A DNA stretch of 64,000 nucleotides from Carettochelys insculpta (GCF_033958435.1 NC_134152.1:17284001-17348000); one strand, 5' to 3'. Counted from the first letter of the stretch, positions 36,129 to 47,739 are shown. The notes: generated from the letters alone by a model not told the origin. A program made the numbers and translations.

Positions 36129-37173
36129 TAGTTTATATGCTCAAAATATGTCCTAATCTCTTACATTGTCAGTATTTGCCATACATTTTCTCTCACTGAG
36201 TACAGCTCTTCCATCTTGTCTAAGTCTGAAGTTAAAAAAAAGAAAATCAAGATTTACCTAAGAGAAACCCCTACTTTGTATTGTTTTCCTGGCATGTATC
36301 ATTGGGTAACATATGGATATGTCCCACTGCGGAGGTTGTGTTGTCTGTCTCAGCTGCTGCTTCACATTCGTTAAAAATACTGGTTCTCGTTTCACTTGTA
36401 TATATTAACAGTGTGAGTGCAAATGAACATATATGTTATTGATGCTGCACGTTTGATCCTTGCAAGAGAGAAAATCATTGTATTACAGCTGCATTCTTGA
36501 TTCCTTTAAACACCCAAAGAAGGGTGAAAATTTTCAGTAGTTACTAACAGCATCACTTCTGTAATTATTTTCCTAGTCTAATTTTACTGGCATTTTCACT
36601 TTGTCCCTTAGAAGTTGTTTTATTTTTTTCTTTTAAGCTGTATTCTGAGCTTTTGGAAAATCCATTTAGTGGTAAGATTATGATCCTTTTGATACCCACA
36701 CAAAAGTCTGATTAGCGAAAGAGAGAAAGTTAGTTTTCCCTAAGTAACCTTTTGTAACTATGCTCTTTCATCTGTCCTTCAGGGAAATCCTACCATTATT
36801 ACTCTTGGTATCTTCACTTGTGGCTAAGCTCCTTGAAGCTGTCAACAGTTTTTCTTCAGGTTGTGTGCATGCATGTGTGTCTGAGAGAGAGAAGCACAGA
36901 TCCTCTTCCCATTGTTCAGTGATCCCTGAAAGATGGGAAGAAATGAGCAGCTTTGAAGGCCACTGGGAATCAGCATACAGATATTTAGTACCAGTATTTC
37001 TGAAATCATGATCCATCCTACATGGCATGAGTCAATAAATTAATGTTTCCACCCTTCACTGCAGTTACTTAAATGAATCTGCTCACGTTGCAGCCTTAGT
37101 GGTAGATTGATATATAGCTTTGTGTGATGTACATGTGGCTGTAATATTAAAGAGCAAAGGGAATGGGATACTT
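36129..37173. other. Unassigned intergenic DNA
   Basis: AT-rich. No gene or clear repeat seen. Confidence 0.4.
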
Positions 37174-37550
37174 AGGGTATGTGTACACAGCAGCCTTATT
37201 TCGAAATAAGATAGGCTGGAAGAGCTCATTTCAAAATAATGCTACTGCACGCAAAATGCATTTTCAAAGAGTACTCAGCTATTTTGAAACTCAGCGTCTA
37301 CACACAAAGAGCCAGTTTTGACATACAGCTATTGGACATACTATGGCTTGTTTTGAAATAGGCTCTATTCCCTGTCTTAATAGCCCCTATTTTGAAATAG
37401 CTAGACACTATTCCTTGTAGATTGAGGTTTACCAACTTCTAAATGAGCCAACCACTATTTCAAAATTATTTTGTTGCATTTCATAGATGCTAGGATAGTA
37501 ATTTCAGAATAATGGCTGTTATTTCAAAATAACTTTGTTGTATTGACCTA
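37174..37550. mobile_element. Inverted-repeat DNA element (MITE)
   Basis: The left end AGGGTATGTGTACACAGCAG leading to TTATTTCGAAATAAG pairs with the right end (reverse complement AGGATAGGTCAATACAACAA leading to TTATTTTGAAATAA). The inside repeats TATTTTGAAATAG many times, a hallmark of this family in the window. Confidence 0.7.
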
Positions 37551-39289
37551 TCCTTTTACTGTCTTTGTTGATGCTTTTTTGATTTTTCTCTGCTTATGTT
37601 CATGAGTGTCTTTTGCCAGTTATGAAAAGAAGCAACCTTTCTAAAAAGGAGTAGAATAAGTTTTGTTGTGAATCATGTAGTATTTTTCATGGGAAATCAT
37701 TGCATTACCAACCTTCTGCATGAGATGTACATTCACATGGGAAGTGGAAGATATTATTATGAAGGATGTGATGTCAGATTTTTATAATCTTTGTTCATAC
37801 TAAATACACACCTATTATTTTTAACTTTAATGTTCAAACATTTACATATTTAGTGACCATTTACTTCATGACTGATACTGTAGTTTGTATGTAATATATT
37901 AGTTTATGAAATGGTAGTAGTACAGTGCTATTACAAGTCAGTTTCTATCTATCTATCTATCAATCTATCTGCTAGGTTAGAAACCAATAGAGATTCATAA
38001 ATACAGAGAAAGTAAGGATAAAGACTGAGATTTTCAAAGACGCCTATGAGAAATTTCATGCACTTTGGCTCACATTTGAGCACCCAAAAACTGACCTAAA
38101 ACACTTTATCACTGTATGCAGGAGGGATTCTCTGTAGTGTCAACAGTTCATTTGGAAAATACAGTGACATCATGCAAATACCAATATCCTAATATGCACA
38201 GTAGCATCTTTTTTACAGAGTGCTATGAATATGTACCTCAGCGCCAAGCAAACTACCTGAGAATGTGATTGTTTGCCAGAACAAGGGATTCTCCCTTATT
38301 CATTATGTACTGTGTCAAGGTAACCAATGTCTGCATGACAACCAGCAGAAAGAGGCAGATGAGCAACTGGCTGGATATTTCCCCAAAATGTTACATTCCT
38401 TCACTTAGCACTGTTCTATTTGCTCATTTAATGTGCACCATAGTCAGTGGCAAAGATCCCACAGGATCAAGGCCTTAGCAGTCAGCCAGCGTGTTTACTG
38501 GCCTGTGATTTAGGTGTCCTGTGATTTAGGTGTTTGAGCTTAGGGATCAAGTACCCAAAGAAGTGGAAGGGCCCAGTTGTCTACATTGGACATAAACAGC
38601 CCATTAGCCTGAGCCCGCACACCTGACATGGACCAGTCATGGGTTTTAATTGCAATATAGAAATATCCAGAGAGTCCTAGATTCTGGAACTCGAACTAAC
38701 TGTACTGTTACAGCTCTAGTTTCTGTGGCTTTTTGACAATTGTTATGGGCCTGGTGCATCAATCTTAAGCGTCTCCCTGCCAAATAGGCCATTCTCTGCA
38801 TTATACCCTTGAGTTTGCTGTGTTAATTAGATTTAAATGATTGTGGGACACATACTTCACCCTCTGTGCGCTAGCAAGGAAGTGATGGGGCCACACAACC
38901 TTTGACACTCTCTGCAAAGGGTTGGGCAGAATCTGTCTCAATATTAATGAGGCTTTTTCTAATTTCCCAGCTAGGGAAACTGTTCAATGCGTTCTCCTGA
39001 GAGAGAGTGAGATGATGGAAGGGACGTGTACTGGCTCCTGCAGGGAATTGTAGAGTGTGAGACAAAAATGCAAAGGACCAAATAGAGAAATATTTACTAT
39101 GGACAAAGCATTCACAAATAAAAGCAAAATCAACTCGGTATAAAGGTTTTTGTTCAGTTTTAAATTAAATAACACTTGACAAGGCAAAAATTTTCCTTCT
39201 CTCAACTGTAGCATTACAACAGTGAAAGTGGGGATTGGCTGGCTCGGGGAATTAGACAAACTGGAGAAATCTTCTGGGCTGGCGTAAAT
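37551..39289. other. Unassigned intergenic DNA with microsatellite
   Basis: AT-rich with no gene seen. A CTAT/ATCT microsatellite lies at 37944-37970. Confidence 0.45.
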
Positions 39290-39672
39290 AGGATGAAATT
39301 CAACTAGGACAAATACAAAGTACTTTTAGGAAGGGACAATCAGTTTCACATGTAGAAAATGGAAAGTGACTGTCTAGGAAGAAGTACTGCAGAGAGGAAT
39401 CTAAGGGATCTTAGTGGACCACAAGTGAAATATGAGTCAATGTTGTGACACTGCTGCAAAACAAACAAACAAACAAACATCATTCTGAGATGTGTTAAGA
39501 AGAGTGTTTTAAGCAAGACACTAGAAGTAATTCTTCCATTCTACCCTGCACTGGCCTCAACTGGCATATTCTGGGTGCCACATTTCATAAAAAGTGTGGG
39601 CAGATTGGAGAAGGTCCTGAGAACAGTAACAAAAATGGTTGGAGGTCTAGAAATCATAACCTATGAGGACAG

Positions 39673-40516
39673 TGTGACAGGATGAACCACAGAAGTTCTC
39701 TGGTCTGCTGATTATGCCACTGATGTCTGTCTTTTTGCTCTCTAGAGCTTCCTACCACCCTTGCCTGCTGAACCAGATCCTCTGGTCTCCTCCAGACCAG
39801 GCACAGAGTTGGGGGTTTCCACCCCCCTGCAGAGAAACACAGGCACTGAACCCATTCAGCTCTGGGAGGACTCATCAGATTCAGTGGGTCTTGCCCACAA
39901 AAGCTTATTACTAAATAAATAAAATTGTTAATCTTTAAGGTGCCACAGGACTGCTTCTTTCTTTGTTACCCAAATAGTTGTTCTAAGCATCTCTTTCACA
40001 AGCTAAGCAGGGGCCCAATCCTCCCCTTGTTCAATCTCAGATGTTTCCAGCAGGCATCTCAGGTGATAAGAGGTGTTTCCTGACACTTGGCAATTGCCCC
40101 TACTGTTTGGATCCCCTCCCTCTTAAATCTCTTTTGCGCATTTGTTGTGGTCAATTCAAACTTTTATGGAAAAGTACCTGATCCAAAATGCGTTTCGGCA
40201 CCAGGTGCCCTGGCCACTTGTTTTCTAGGACTAACCATAGTTTGGGCTTACAGGACAAGCAGGACAATTTGATCCTCATGGTTCTGGGGCACCAGTAATG
40301 GCCCTCATTAGCATATTCAGAAATAAAACCAGATTCACACTTCATCTTTCTAACCTCATGCACACCATTGATCGGTGCACAAAATAGGGGATGTGCAGAT
40401 TCAGCAGAGTTGTAACTGTAAAATAGTTATGTTACATGACCTGTTTTGCATAAAGCATATTCAAGTTATGCATATTCATATCCATAAGCTAATTTTCATA
40501 AAACATACAGATCATC
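39673..40516. mobile_element. LTR-like insertion in CR1
   Basis: It begins TGTGACAGGATGAACC and appears to end ATCATCA, compatible with TG...CA. It separates two parts of one CR1 and resembles turtle LTR sequence in wording. No clear target duplication was found, so limits and class are uncertain. A SINE fragment lies inside. Confidence 0.45.
39871..39966 (-). mobile_element. tRNA SINE body fragment
   Basis: The + strand reads AGTGGGTCTTGCCCACAAAA then TTAATCTTTAAGGTGCCACA, the reverse of the SINE body. The head is missing. Confidence 0.8.
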
Positions 40517-40924
40517 ACAGGAAGATTTGGGGTTTGTTTAGTCTGGCCAAGAGAAAACTGAGTGGGGACGTAACAGCCTTCAAGTACCGAAAGGTTGTTA
40601 TAAGGAGAAGCGAGAAAATTTATTCTCCTTAACCTCTGAAGATAGGACAAGGCACAATGGGCTTAAACTGCAGCAAGGTAAGGGGTTAGATTGGATATTA
40701 AGAAAAACTTCCTAGCTGTCAGGGTGGGTAAGGACTGGAACAAATTACCTAGGAAGGCTGTAGAATCTCCATTGTTGGAGAGTTTTAAAAGCAGATTAGA
40801 CAAACATTTGGCAAGAATAGGCTCTAGATGGTGCTTGATCCTGCCATGAGTGCAGAGGACTGGATTTAATGGCCTCCTGAGGTTCCTTCCAATTCTATTT
40901 TTCTATGTGTTTACGATTTTATGA

Positions 40925-41019
40925 AAAACCTGCAAGAAGTTCGGTGACACCTTATAGACTAACAGATATTTTGGAGCATAAGCTTTTGTGGGCAAAAACC
41001 CACTTTGTCAGCTCCATAT
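40925..41019 (+). mobile_element. Truncated tRNA SINE at the CR1 tail
   Basis: It holds only part of the body (GGTGACACCTTATAGACTAA ... CATAAGCTTTTGTGGGC). The 10-base GATTTTATGA flanks it at 40915-40924 and 41020-41029. It inserted right at the 3' end of the CR1 copy. Confidence 0.82.
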
Positions 41020-41557
41020 GATTTTATGATTGGCATAAAAATGGTACCTTTCACCTTTAGTCACTTCTTCAAACTTGGCCAAAGGCTGCAATGACTCAGA
41101 ATGTGGACCTTCTGGGTGTTGGGCCTCTGTGACATGAGTCTGTCTTGGAGCAAATGCAGGGATGCAGATATCTACAGCACAAAATCCACATCCACGTTCC
41201 CAGTTGGCATTACATGATCAGTTTCAGAAAAGGCTGCACAAGGTTTGAATTGTTCCCTTCAATCTAGAAAGTGTGCTTCCAAATTAGGAGAGAGGGACAT
41301 TGGAGGGGCAGTATCAGGAAACTTGCATTGCCTGTGCCAATGTGATGTTGGTTCTGTGGATCACTTTCCCCTCTTCCAAGTGCTTCAAAATGGATTCCTT
41401 GAGGAACCCCTCCATGATTTTTCAGGGGACTGAGGTAAGGCTGACTGGGCTATAGCTCCCTGAATTATCTTTCTTCTCCTTTTTAAAGATGGGCACTACG
41501 CATGCCTTTTTCCAGTCCTCCGGGACTTTCCCCAATCTCCAGAAGTTTTCAGAAATA

Positions 41558-42268
41558 AGCCGTGTCTACACGTGCACGCTACTTCGAAGTAGCGGCACTA
41601 ACTTCAAAATAGCGCCCGTCACGGCTACACGTACCGGGCGCTATTTCGAAGTTAACTTCGACGTTAGGTGGCGAGACGTCGAAGTCGCTAACCCCATGAG
41701 GGGATAGGAATAGCGCCCTACTTCGACGTTGAACGTCGAAGTAGGGACCGTGTAGTCATTGCGCGTCCCGCAACTTCGAAATAGCGGGGTCCGCCATGGC
41801 GGCCATCAGCTGAGGGGTTGAGAGACGCTCTCTCTCCAGCCCCTGCGGGGCTCTATGGTCACCGTGGGCAGCAGCCCTTAGCTCAGGGCTTCTGGCTGCT
41901 GCTGCGGCAGCTGGGGATCCATGCTGCAGGCACAGGGTCTGCAACCAGTTGTAGGCTCTGTGTATCTTGTGTTGTTTAGTGCAACTGTGTCTGGGAGGGG
42001 CCCTTTAAGGGAATGGCTTGCTGTTGAGTCCGCCCTGTGACCCTGTCTGCAGCTGTGCCTGGCACCCTTATTTCGATGTGTGCTACTTTGGCATGTAGAC
42101 GTTCCCTTGCAGCGCCTATTTCGATGTGGTGCCGCGCAACGTCGAAGTTCAACATCGACATTGCCAGTCCTGGAGGACGTGTAGACGTTATTCATTCAAA
42201 TAGCCTATTTCGATGTTGCTACATCGAAATAAGCTATTTCGATGTTGGCTTCACGTGTAGACGTAGCC
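41558..42268 (+). mobile_element. 0.7-kb DNA element, copy A
   Basis: The ends are AGCCGTGTCTACACG and CGTGTAGACGTAGCC, flanked by the triplet ATA on both sides (41555-41557, 42269-42271). The 711-bp inside has several CTTCGAAGT/ACTTCGACGT palindromes and a GC-rich centre with CCGCCATGGCGG. Copy B is its near reverse complement 190 bp away. No transposase motif was recognised. PIF/Harbinger-like class is inferred from the 3-bp duplication. Confidence 0.88.
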
Positions 42269-42459
42269 ATAGTGGCCAAAGACTCTGCAATGACATCTGC
42301 CAACTCCCTTAGTGCCCTTGGATGCATTAAATACAGTCCCATGGATTTGTGTATGTCCAGCTTTTCTTAATAGCTCTTAACCTGTTCTTTCCTGTCTGAG
42401 AGCTGCCCACCTCCTTCCCATATTACATTGCCTGCTGCAGTAGTCTGGAAGATGACCTT

Positions 42460-43166
42460 AGCTATGTCTACACGGGGATGCTACATCGAAATAGCTTATT
42501 TCGATGTAGCGAAATCGAAATAAGCTATTTCGATGAATAGCGTCTACATGTCCTCCAGGGCTGGTGCAGTCGATGTTCAACGTCGACGCTGGGCAGTACT
42601 ACATCGAAGTAGGTGCTTCAGGGAAGCGTCTACACACCAAAGTGGCCCACATCGAAATAAGGGTGCCAGGAACAGCTGCAGACAGGGTCACAGGGCGGAC
42701 TAGCACTTGCAGGGCAACAGCAAGCCGCTCCCTTAAAGGGCCCCTCCCAGCCACACTTGCACTAAACAGCACAAGATCCACAGAGCCGACAACTGGTTGC
42801 AGACCCTGTGCATGCAGCATGGATCCCCAGCTGCAGCAGCAGCAGCAGCCAGAAGTCCTGGGCTAAGGGCTGCTGCACACAGTGACCATAGAGCCCCGCA
42901 GGGGCTGGAGGAAGCGTCTCTCAACCCCTCAGCTGATGGCCGCCATGGCGGACCCCACTATTTCGATGTTGCGGGACGCGGATCGGCTACACATGCCCTA
43001 CTTTGACGTTCAATGTCGAAGTAGGGTGCTATTCCCATCTCCTGTTGGGGATAGCGACTTCGACGTCTCGCTGCCTTAAGTCGATTTCAACTTCGAAATA
43101 GCGCTCGCCACGTGTAGACGTGGCAGGCGCTATTTCGAAGTTGGCATGGCTCGTGTAGACACGGCT
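42460..43166 (-). mobile_element. 0.7-kb DNA element, copy B (opposite orientation)
   Basis: The ends are AGCTATGTCTACACG and CGTGTAGACACGGCT, flanked by CTT on both sides (42457-42459, 43167-43169). It reads as the reverse of copy A over its whole length (for example CAGCTGATGGCCGCCATGG here, complement in A). The central CAG run is longer here: five units near 42832-42848, interrupted in A. Separate target triplets show two independent insertions, not an inversion of one. Confidence 0.88.
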
Positions 43167-43258
43167 CTTGCCTGTAAAAACAGAGAAAAAAAATCATTGA
43201 GTACTTCAGCCTTTCCCACATCATCTGTCACCAGGTTACCTCCCTCAGTCACTAAGGT

Positions 43259-43650
43259 TAAGTCTACATGGCCAAATTATCTCAAAAGAACAGCAGCTAT
43301 TTTGAAATAACTGGCATTGTCTAAATAATACACATGCTACTTTGAAATGTATTTGAAATAATGGGCGCATTATCTCAAGTGTAAGAAACCTCATTACCTG
43401 AGAAATAAGGCCTATTTTGAAATAGGCCGTAATGGGCTCCAATGACACTATTTCAAAATAGTACTATGGACCGGAAATGATAGTTTGAAATAGCTAAGTG
43501 CAATTTCAAAATGCATTTTGTGGCTGCTTCTACTACACGTGCCACCTCCCGTCAGAGGTGGCGTGGTAATGAGGTGCTAACGTGCATATTCAGTACATCA
43601 TTAGCGTAAAGACAGCCAAGCAAATTTCAAAGTGCAGAGTTCGAATTGCA
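43259..43650. mobile_element. MITE-like sequence next to the CR1
   Basis: It starts GGTTAAGTCTACATGGCC at the break in the CR1 and repeats TATTTTGAAATA motifs, as in the element at 37174. Its right limit is unclear: a second segment with TGCATATTCAGTACATCATTAG is shared with the foldback element at 28699. Confidence 0.55.
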
Positions 43651-43795
43651 GATTGACAGTGTAGATGGGGTCAGCTTCAAAATAAGAGCCCCGCTTCAAC
43701 ATTCCAAACTAGCTCAAAGTAAGGGAAAGGCTAAGTGTGTCTCTTATTTTGAAGCTGCCTCCATCTACACTGTCAATCTTCAATTCAACGTCTGC
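43651..43795. repeat. Inverted repeat, about 45-base arms
   Basis: ATTGACAGTGTAGATGGGG with CAGCTTCAAAATAAGAG on the left is mirrored by CTCTTATTTTGAAGCTGCC and CCATCTACACTGTCAAT on the right, axis near 43715. Probably a small foldback DNA element. Confidence 0.8.
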
Positions 43796-45439
43796 ACTTT
43801 GAAATTCACGTGGTCACAGTTATGCCCTCTTAAATTACGCCCTTTTAAAACACCTGGCAGCAGCAGCAGGTGGGGCTGGGATCTGCCCAGTGGGGGCGGG
43901 GCATATGTGGGTGGCAGGTGGGACCAGGGGAGAGATCTGGCAATGATCATTGGTGGACCCATGCCCCTGGGTCCTGAATGCTTCTGGAGGCTGGGCACCA
44001 TGGGCACATATAACCCGCTGCTCCTGGCAACAGAAAGCCTGATGCTGCATGGTACTGCGTAATATAAGTGGGACATCCCATGGAAGCTTAACTATTTGTA
44101 GCACAATCCTTGCTCAGAGCTGTAAAAGACAGGGAAGAATTGGAGGCCACAGCAGAACAGAGAGAGACTGAGACTGGTAACTGAGTAGGGGACAAAGAAG
44201 AATATGCTGCTGCCTGTAGTTTACCATTGATACCATTTTGCACCCGGGGGTTTTGCTCGTGTTTGTTTTTGCAATGAAATAATCCTGCCAATGAGCACTC
44301 AGCAGGCACGCGACTCTCTCCTGGTTCAGCTCTGTAAACTCAACTGAACCTCATGGTCATTTTTAACATGCTCTTGTGATCTCTTGATTTAACGTAGTCA
44401 GATGTTTGATGCCCTGTTGTGCTCCCAGCCTTATTTATCACTAAGAAGGCACACAGCATATTGTGTGTAAGTTCAGAAAATGAGATCTTCCTGTGAAATG
44501 TCAACCCCTGTTAACATGAAGTGACGCACTCTTAGAATTTAAGTGCGAGTGATGTTGCTAAGCAAAGGAGGCTTGGGATAACTAAAGCAGGGAAGGTGCA
44601 AGAGTAGAAACCATGTACAGAATAGGCTGAATACATGGCGGTTACTGCACACATCTCAGGAGATGCTTGGCACCTTGCAGGATCAGAGCTTATCAGACTT
44701 AGAAGAGAGTTTGCCCTTGAGCACAGTACATGGCTATAAGTACTTTGGATGTTCCGTCCAGCCCATCCTTCTACCTGATGCAATTAGGTAATTTATATCA
44801 GGTTTGGGTTTATATTTATTAGAAATTAGCCTGAGTTAACACCTGACTCTTAAACCCTTGCCTTTATTTTCATGGCCTAAACGCAGTGCATCAGCTAGAA
44901 ACCCCTGATCCAAACTGCTTTAGTCTTGGAGGTCCAGGACTGATACGATGATCCTGGTCTGGTTTCAGATAAAAAGGCACAATGGATAAAGTTCAACAAG
45001 ATCTTTACAGCAGCTTGCTCAGAGACCATCCCTGCATGCATGACATCAGGAGCATTGGGGGGTGACAGACTCACTGAGCCCCAGGGCCAGGCAAGGGAGG
45101 CAGCTCTGCACCTCTGGAAGGGATGGGGCCTTGGGCAGAAAGGGTGGGGCTGAGGCTAGCTCTCGCCAGACAGCCTCAGAGCTACCAAAAGTGATCCAGG
45201 CTCACCTCAGGCAGCCTTTCAGCATCATCTGAACCCCTTTCGGATTGCTGGGCACTGAGTTGCCCCCTCTGCCTCTCACTGTTGTCCTGCCTGATCAGGA
45301 ACCAACCAGTTGCTCTTCCTCAGTGAGCCAGCACTGGGTTAGTGGTGGCATGTACAAGTCACCCATTGGTGAACTGAGGATTAAAGAGCAGCTCTGACCT
45401 AGGAGGCCCTGCCCAGTAGCATTTGCTGGGCAAACTCAC
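43796..45439. other. Unassigned intergenic DNA
   Basis: No gene recognised. It is moderately GC-rich at 43850-44060 and 45060-45430 but carries no kept frame or named repeat. Confidence 0.4.
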
Positions 45440-45865
45440 TGTGATGGTCCACTCTCCACGCTCTATGAAAATTGGCTTATGAGATGCTGTGGACAAAATA
45501 CCTTCTGTGACCTATGAATCTTAATGTTACAATTGGCTGGTCCTGTATAGCCTATTTTTGTGCATTCTTGTATGTGAAGTTAGAAATATGAAGTGTAAAT
45601 CTGTTTATAATTTGAAATGTTCTCATGAGAGCCATTAATGGTGCCTCAGAGAACTAAATGATTGGGTGAGCAACTCTACAGCTGGTAAACAAGCTTGTTT
45701 CTCCTGCAACTCTAAGCAATGGTTGTTCCTTGGAAGACATGTGACTGTGCCACCTAGTTTGGGTTCCATTTTGAGCTGGTGTTTTTCTATGTGAAGGGGG
45801 GATGCCAAACAATAGATTCTTGCCTGGGGTCAGAGTCTATTTAAGCAATGGGATGCAATCAGCAT
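45440..45865 (+). mobile_element. LTR fragment (U3-like)
   Basis: It starts TGTGATGGTCCACTC and contains GACATGTGACTGTGCCACCT and a TATA-like TCTATTTAAGCAATGGG near 45835, followed by loss of homology. The arrangement fits the 5' part of a reptile LTR. The Gypsy integrase piece that follows need not belong to it. Confidence 0.45.
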
Positions 45866-45899
45866 TTTTCTTTTTTTTTGACTGGCTGAGAAATGGCAT

Positions 45900-47435
45900 A
45901 TGCACACCCAAAAAGGATACCAAGAAGGCTGGAGACAATTAGCTCACTTGGTGCCCAGGGCTGGGCACTTAGGGAGAGAAAGGACACTGGAAAGGATGGG
46001 CCATGTATTCTTCTGGATGGGCATCCATAAAAAAAGATATATGACTTCTGTGCCCCGTGATCCAAATGCAGCTGGCAGGGCCCAAAAGGATGCCAAAGGC
46101 CCCTCTGATTCTGTGCCTGGTGATAAGCATGCCCTTTGAATGGAGAAATGCATTTAGTGGATCTGCTTGAGCAAAGCGCATATATATATTTTGACAAACC
46201 CCTTGTCTGTCCTTTACGGGTCCTGCACTTCCAGGTGGCTCCTTGTGTGCCTCAGAGACTCAGAGAAATTCTTTCATTGCCCTGGAGCACCCCAAAGACA
46301 AGGGTCTCCCTTTACCAAGCCATTTTCTTCACAGGCCAGTCTTGAGTGAGGGCAGAGTATGATCCTCTCCACCAGACTCAGGCTGCCCCCATTTGGCCCA
46401 AGTTGGGTACCCCTCTAGGGGAAGGGGAAGGGGAAGCCAGTCCCACCCACTGCCCTGGACTCCAGCCCAAGGACCCTAGGAAGGAAGGACCTTTCCCTGG
46501 GGCTCTGCACCCACCATTTCCCTCTGGTACCTGGTAAGCTGGCATCCCTTGGTTTCACTCAGCCTGTCCTGCTCCCCTCTTCTCTCAGCCCTCCAGCCTC
46601 TTTTTCTCTGGGCACCACTCCCCCTGCTGATGCCTGGGAAAAACCTTTTACAGGCAGCCTGGAGACCTTAACTAGTAGCAGGTGCTTGACTGCAAGAAGT
46701 GGCTGCCTGACTCCTAACGAGCCCCAGCTGCCTATCCAGCCTGCAGGTCTGCCCCCTCTGGGAACTTAGGAGGGGAACACAGAGATATTCCTCCAGCAGC
46801 CAAAATGTTCACCCTCCATCAGACATTTGTTGGCTGGCACTTCTGGTCTGCTACGAGACTATGCTACACAGTCTCTGGAAGCCTCTCCTCGCTGCAAGAT
46901 AAATGCACCTGTCATAACAAAGGCACACAGGAAGGTCTTTGCAAGGGTGGGAACACTGAGAGAAATATTGGTGGACAGGGATCCAACTTCTCTTCAGAAC
47001 TGTGCAAACTGGGCCCACCAATGGGGGGGGGCGGGCTAGAGGGGCATGTGCCCCAGGACGCTTTGAACTGCTGCTAGTGCGCCATTCCGTGCTGCTCTGA
47101 ACCCTGGGGCGGGGGGGCAGGGGGGCATGCTGTGGTATAGGCAGAACTAAGGGCTGACTGCAATTGGCCTCACCCCTTCCACTGGGGGCTCAGAGCCAGG
47201 CCCCACACACCTAGTGCCCCCAGGCCTGTGGTGGCTATCAGCCCTGCCAATGCAAACTGCTGAGGATCAAAGTCCTCAGGACTTCTGTCTATCATCCACA
47301 GACAGATGGGCTGGTGGACTGTGTCAGTGGGACCCTGAAAGCCATGCTGAGAAAGTCTGTTAACGCAGACCTTCAGCACTGGGACTGACTGCTGCCACCT
47401 TTGATATTTGCCATATGGGAGGTCCTCTGATCCAA
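45900..47435 (+). pseudogene. Ty3/Gypsy integrase remnant
   Basis: Integrase of an LTR retrotransposon, in pieces and several frames. The zinc-binding N-terminal part reads HLVPRAGHLGRERTLERMGH then FFWMGIHKK (about 45930-46040). A core-domain start HLVDLLEQSA follows at 46147-46180. Core blocks VGTLREILVD (near 46945) and QGSNFSSELCKL (near 46977-47013) lie in different frames. After an insert come RTSVYHPQTDGLV (about 47275-47320) and LLPPLIFAIWEVL (near 47390-47425). The order is that of Gypsy integrase. Frameshifts and an insertion make it dead. Confidence 0.82.
47020..47255. mobile_element. Insertion in the Gypsy integrase remnant
   Basis: G-run-rich sequence (CAATGGGGGGGGGCGGGC; GTGCCCCAGGACGCTTTGAA) parts the integrase blocks QGSNFSSELCKL and RTSVYHPQTDG. 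The wording resembles a DNA-transposon MITE, but no matching ends were found. Confidence 0.4.
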
Positions 47436-47739
47436 GGGAACAGGTGTAAGGGTGCTTACCCTGAGGTCATCTATTTGAGCTAGTATTAATAGGGCCTTGG
47501 GCACGAACCCACTGGAGGACGAGGGCCCAGGTTTCCCCACCCCCAGCCAACAGACTCCTGCCACTCATTGGTAAGATCCTAGTCAAGAACACAGGATGGA
47601 CTGCTGGGCTAGGACCTCAATTCACTGAGAGAGCCTCAAAGGCTCGCTGGTCATGTGGTTTGGCTGGCTGATCAGCACCTTCCAAAAGAGATTCTGTTTT
47701 CCGAGTGGTAGAAAGGACAGAGGAGCGTTGCGGCCAGAG

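Larger units (their letters stand above)
39290..40920 (+). mobile_element. CR1 LINE split by LTR-like sequence
   Basis: The left part (39290-39670) encodes decayed ORF2 end; a CAAA/AAAC microsatellite lies at 39457-39479. The right part (40517-40920) continues with GTTTAGTCTGGCCAAGAGAA, AAGAAAAACTTCCTAGCTGT and the 3' region CTCCTGAGGTTCCTTCCAAT. The two halves follow each other in CR1 order, so the interval between them is an insertion. Confidence 0.8.
41353..43258 (-). mobile_element. CR1 LINE cut by two DNA elements
   Basis: Antisense CR1 ORF2 in three pieces: 41353-41557 (GATCACTTTCCCCTCTTCC), 42269-42459 (TTGTGTATGTCCAGCTTTTC) and 43167-43258 (TGAGTACTTCAGCCTTTCCC). Set against the intact order at 31500-31985 in this window, the three pieces are contiguous once the inserts are taken out. 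Confidence 0.88.

Noticed and set aside
39457..39479. CRISPR-like array
   Set aside because: A simple AAAC microsatellite in vertebrate DNA. There are no spaced repeats with unique spacers anywhere in the window.
41558..43166. One large element with 700-base terminal inverted repeats
   Set aside because: The 190-base spacer is CR1 that continues the outside CR1, and each copy has its own 3-bp duplication.
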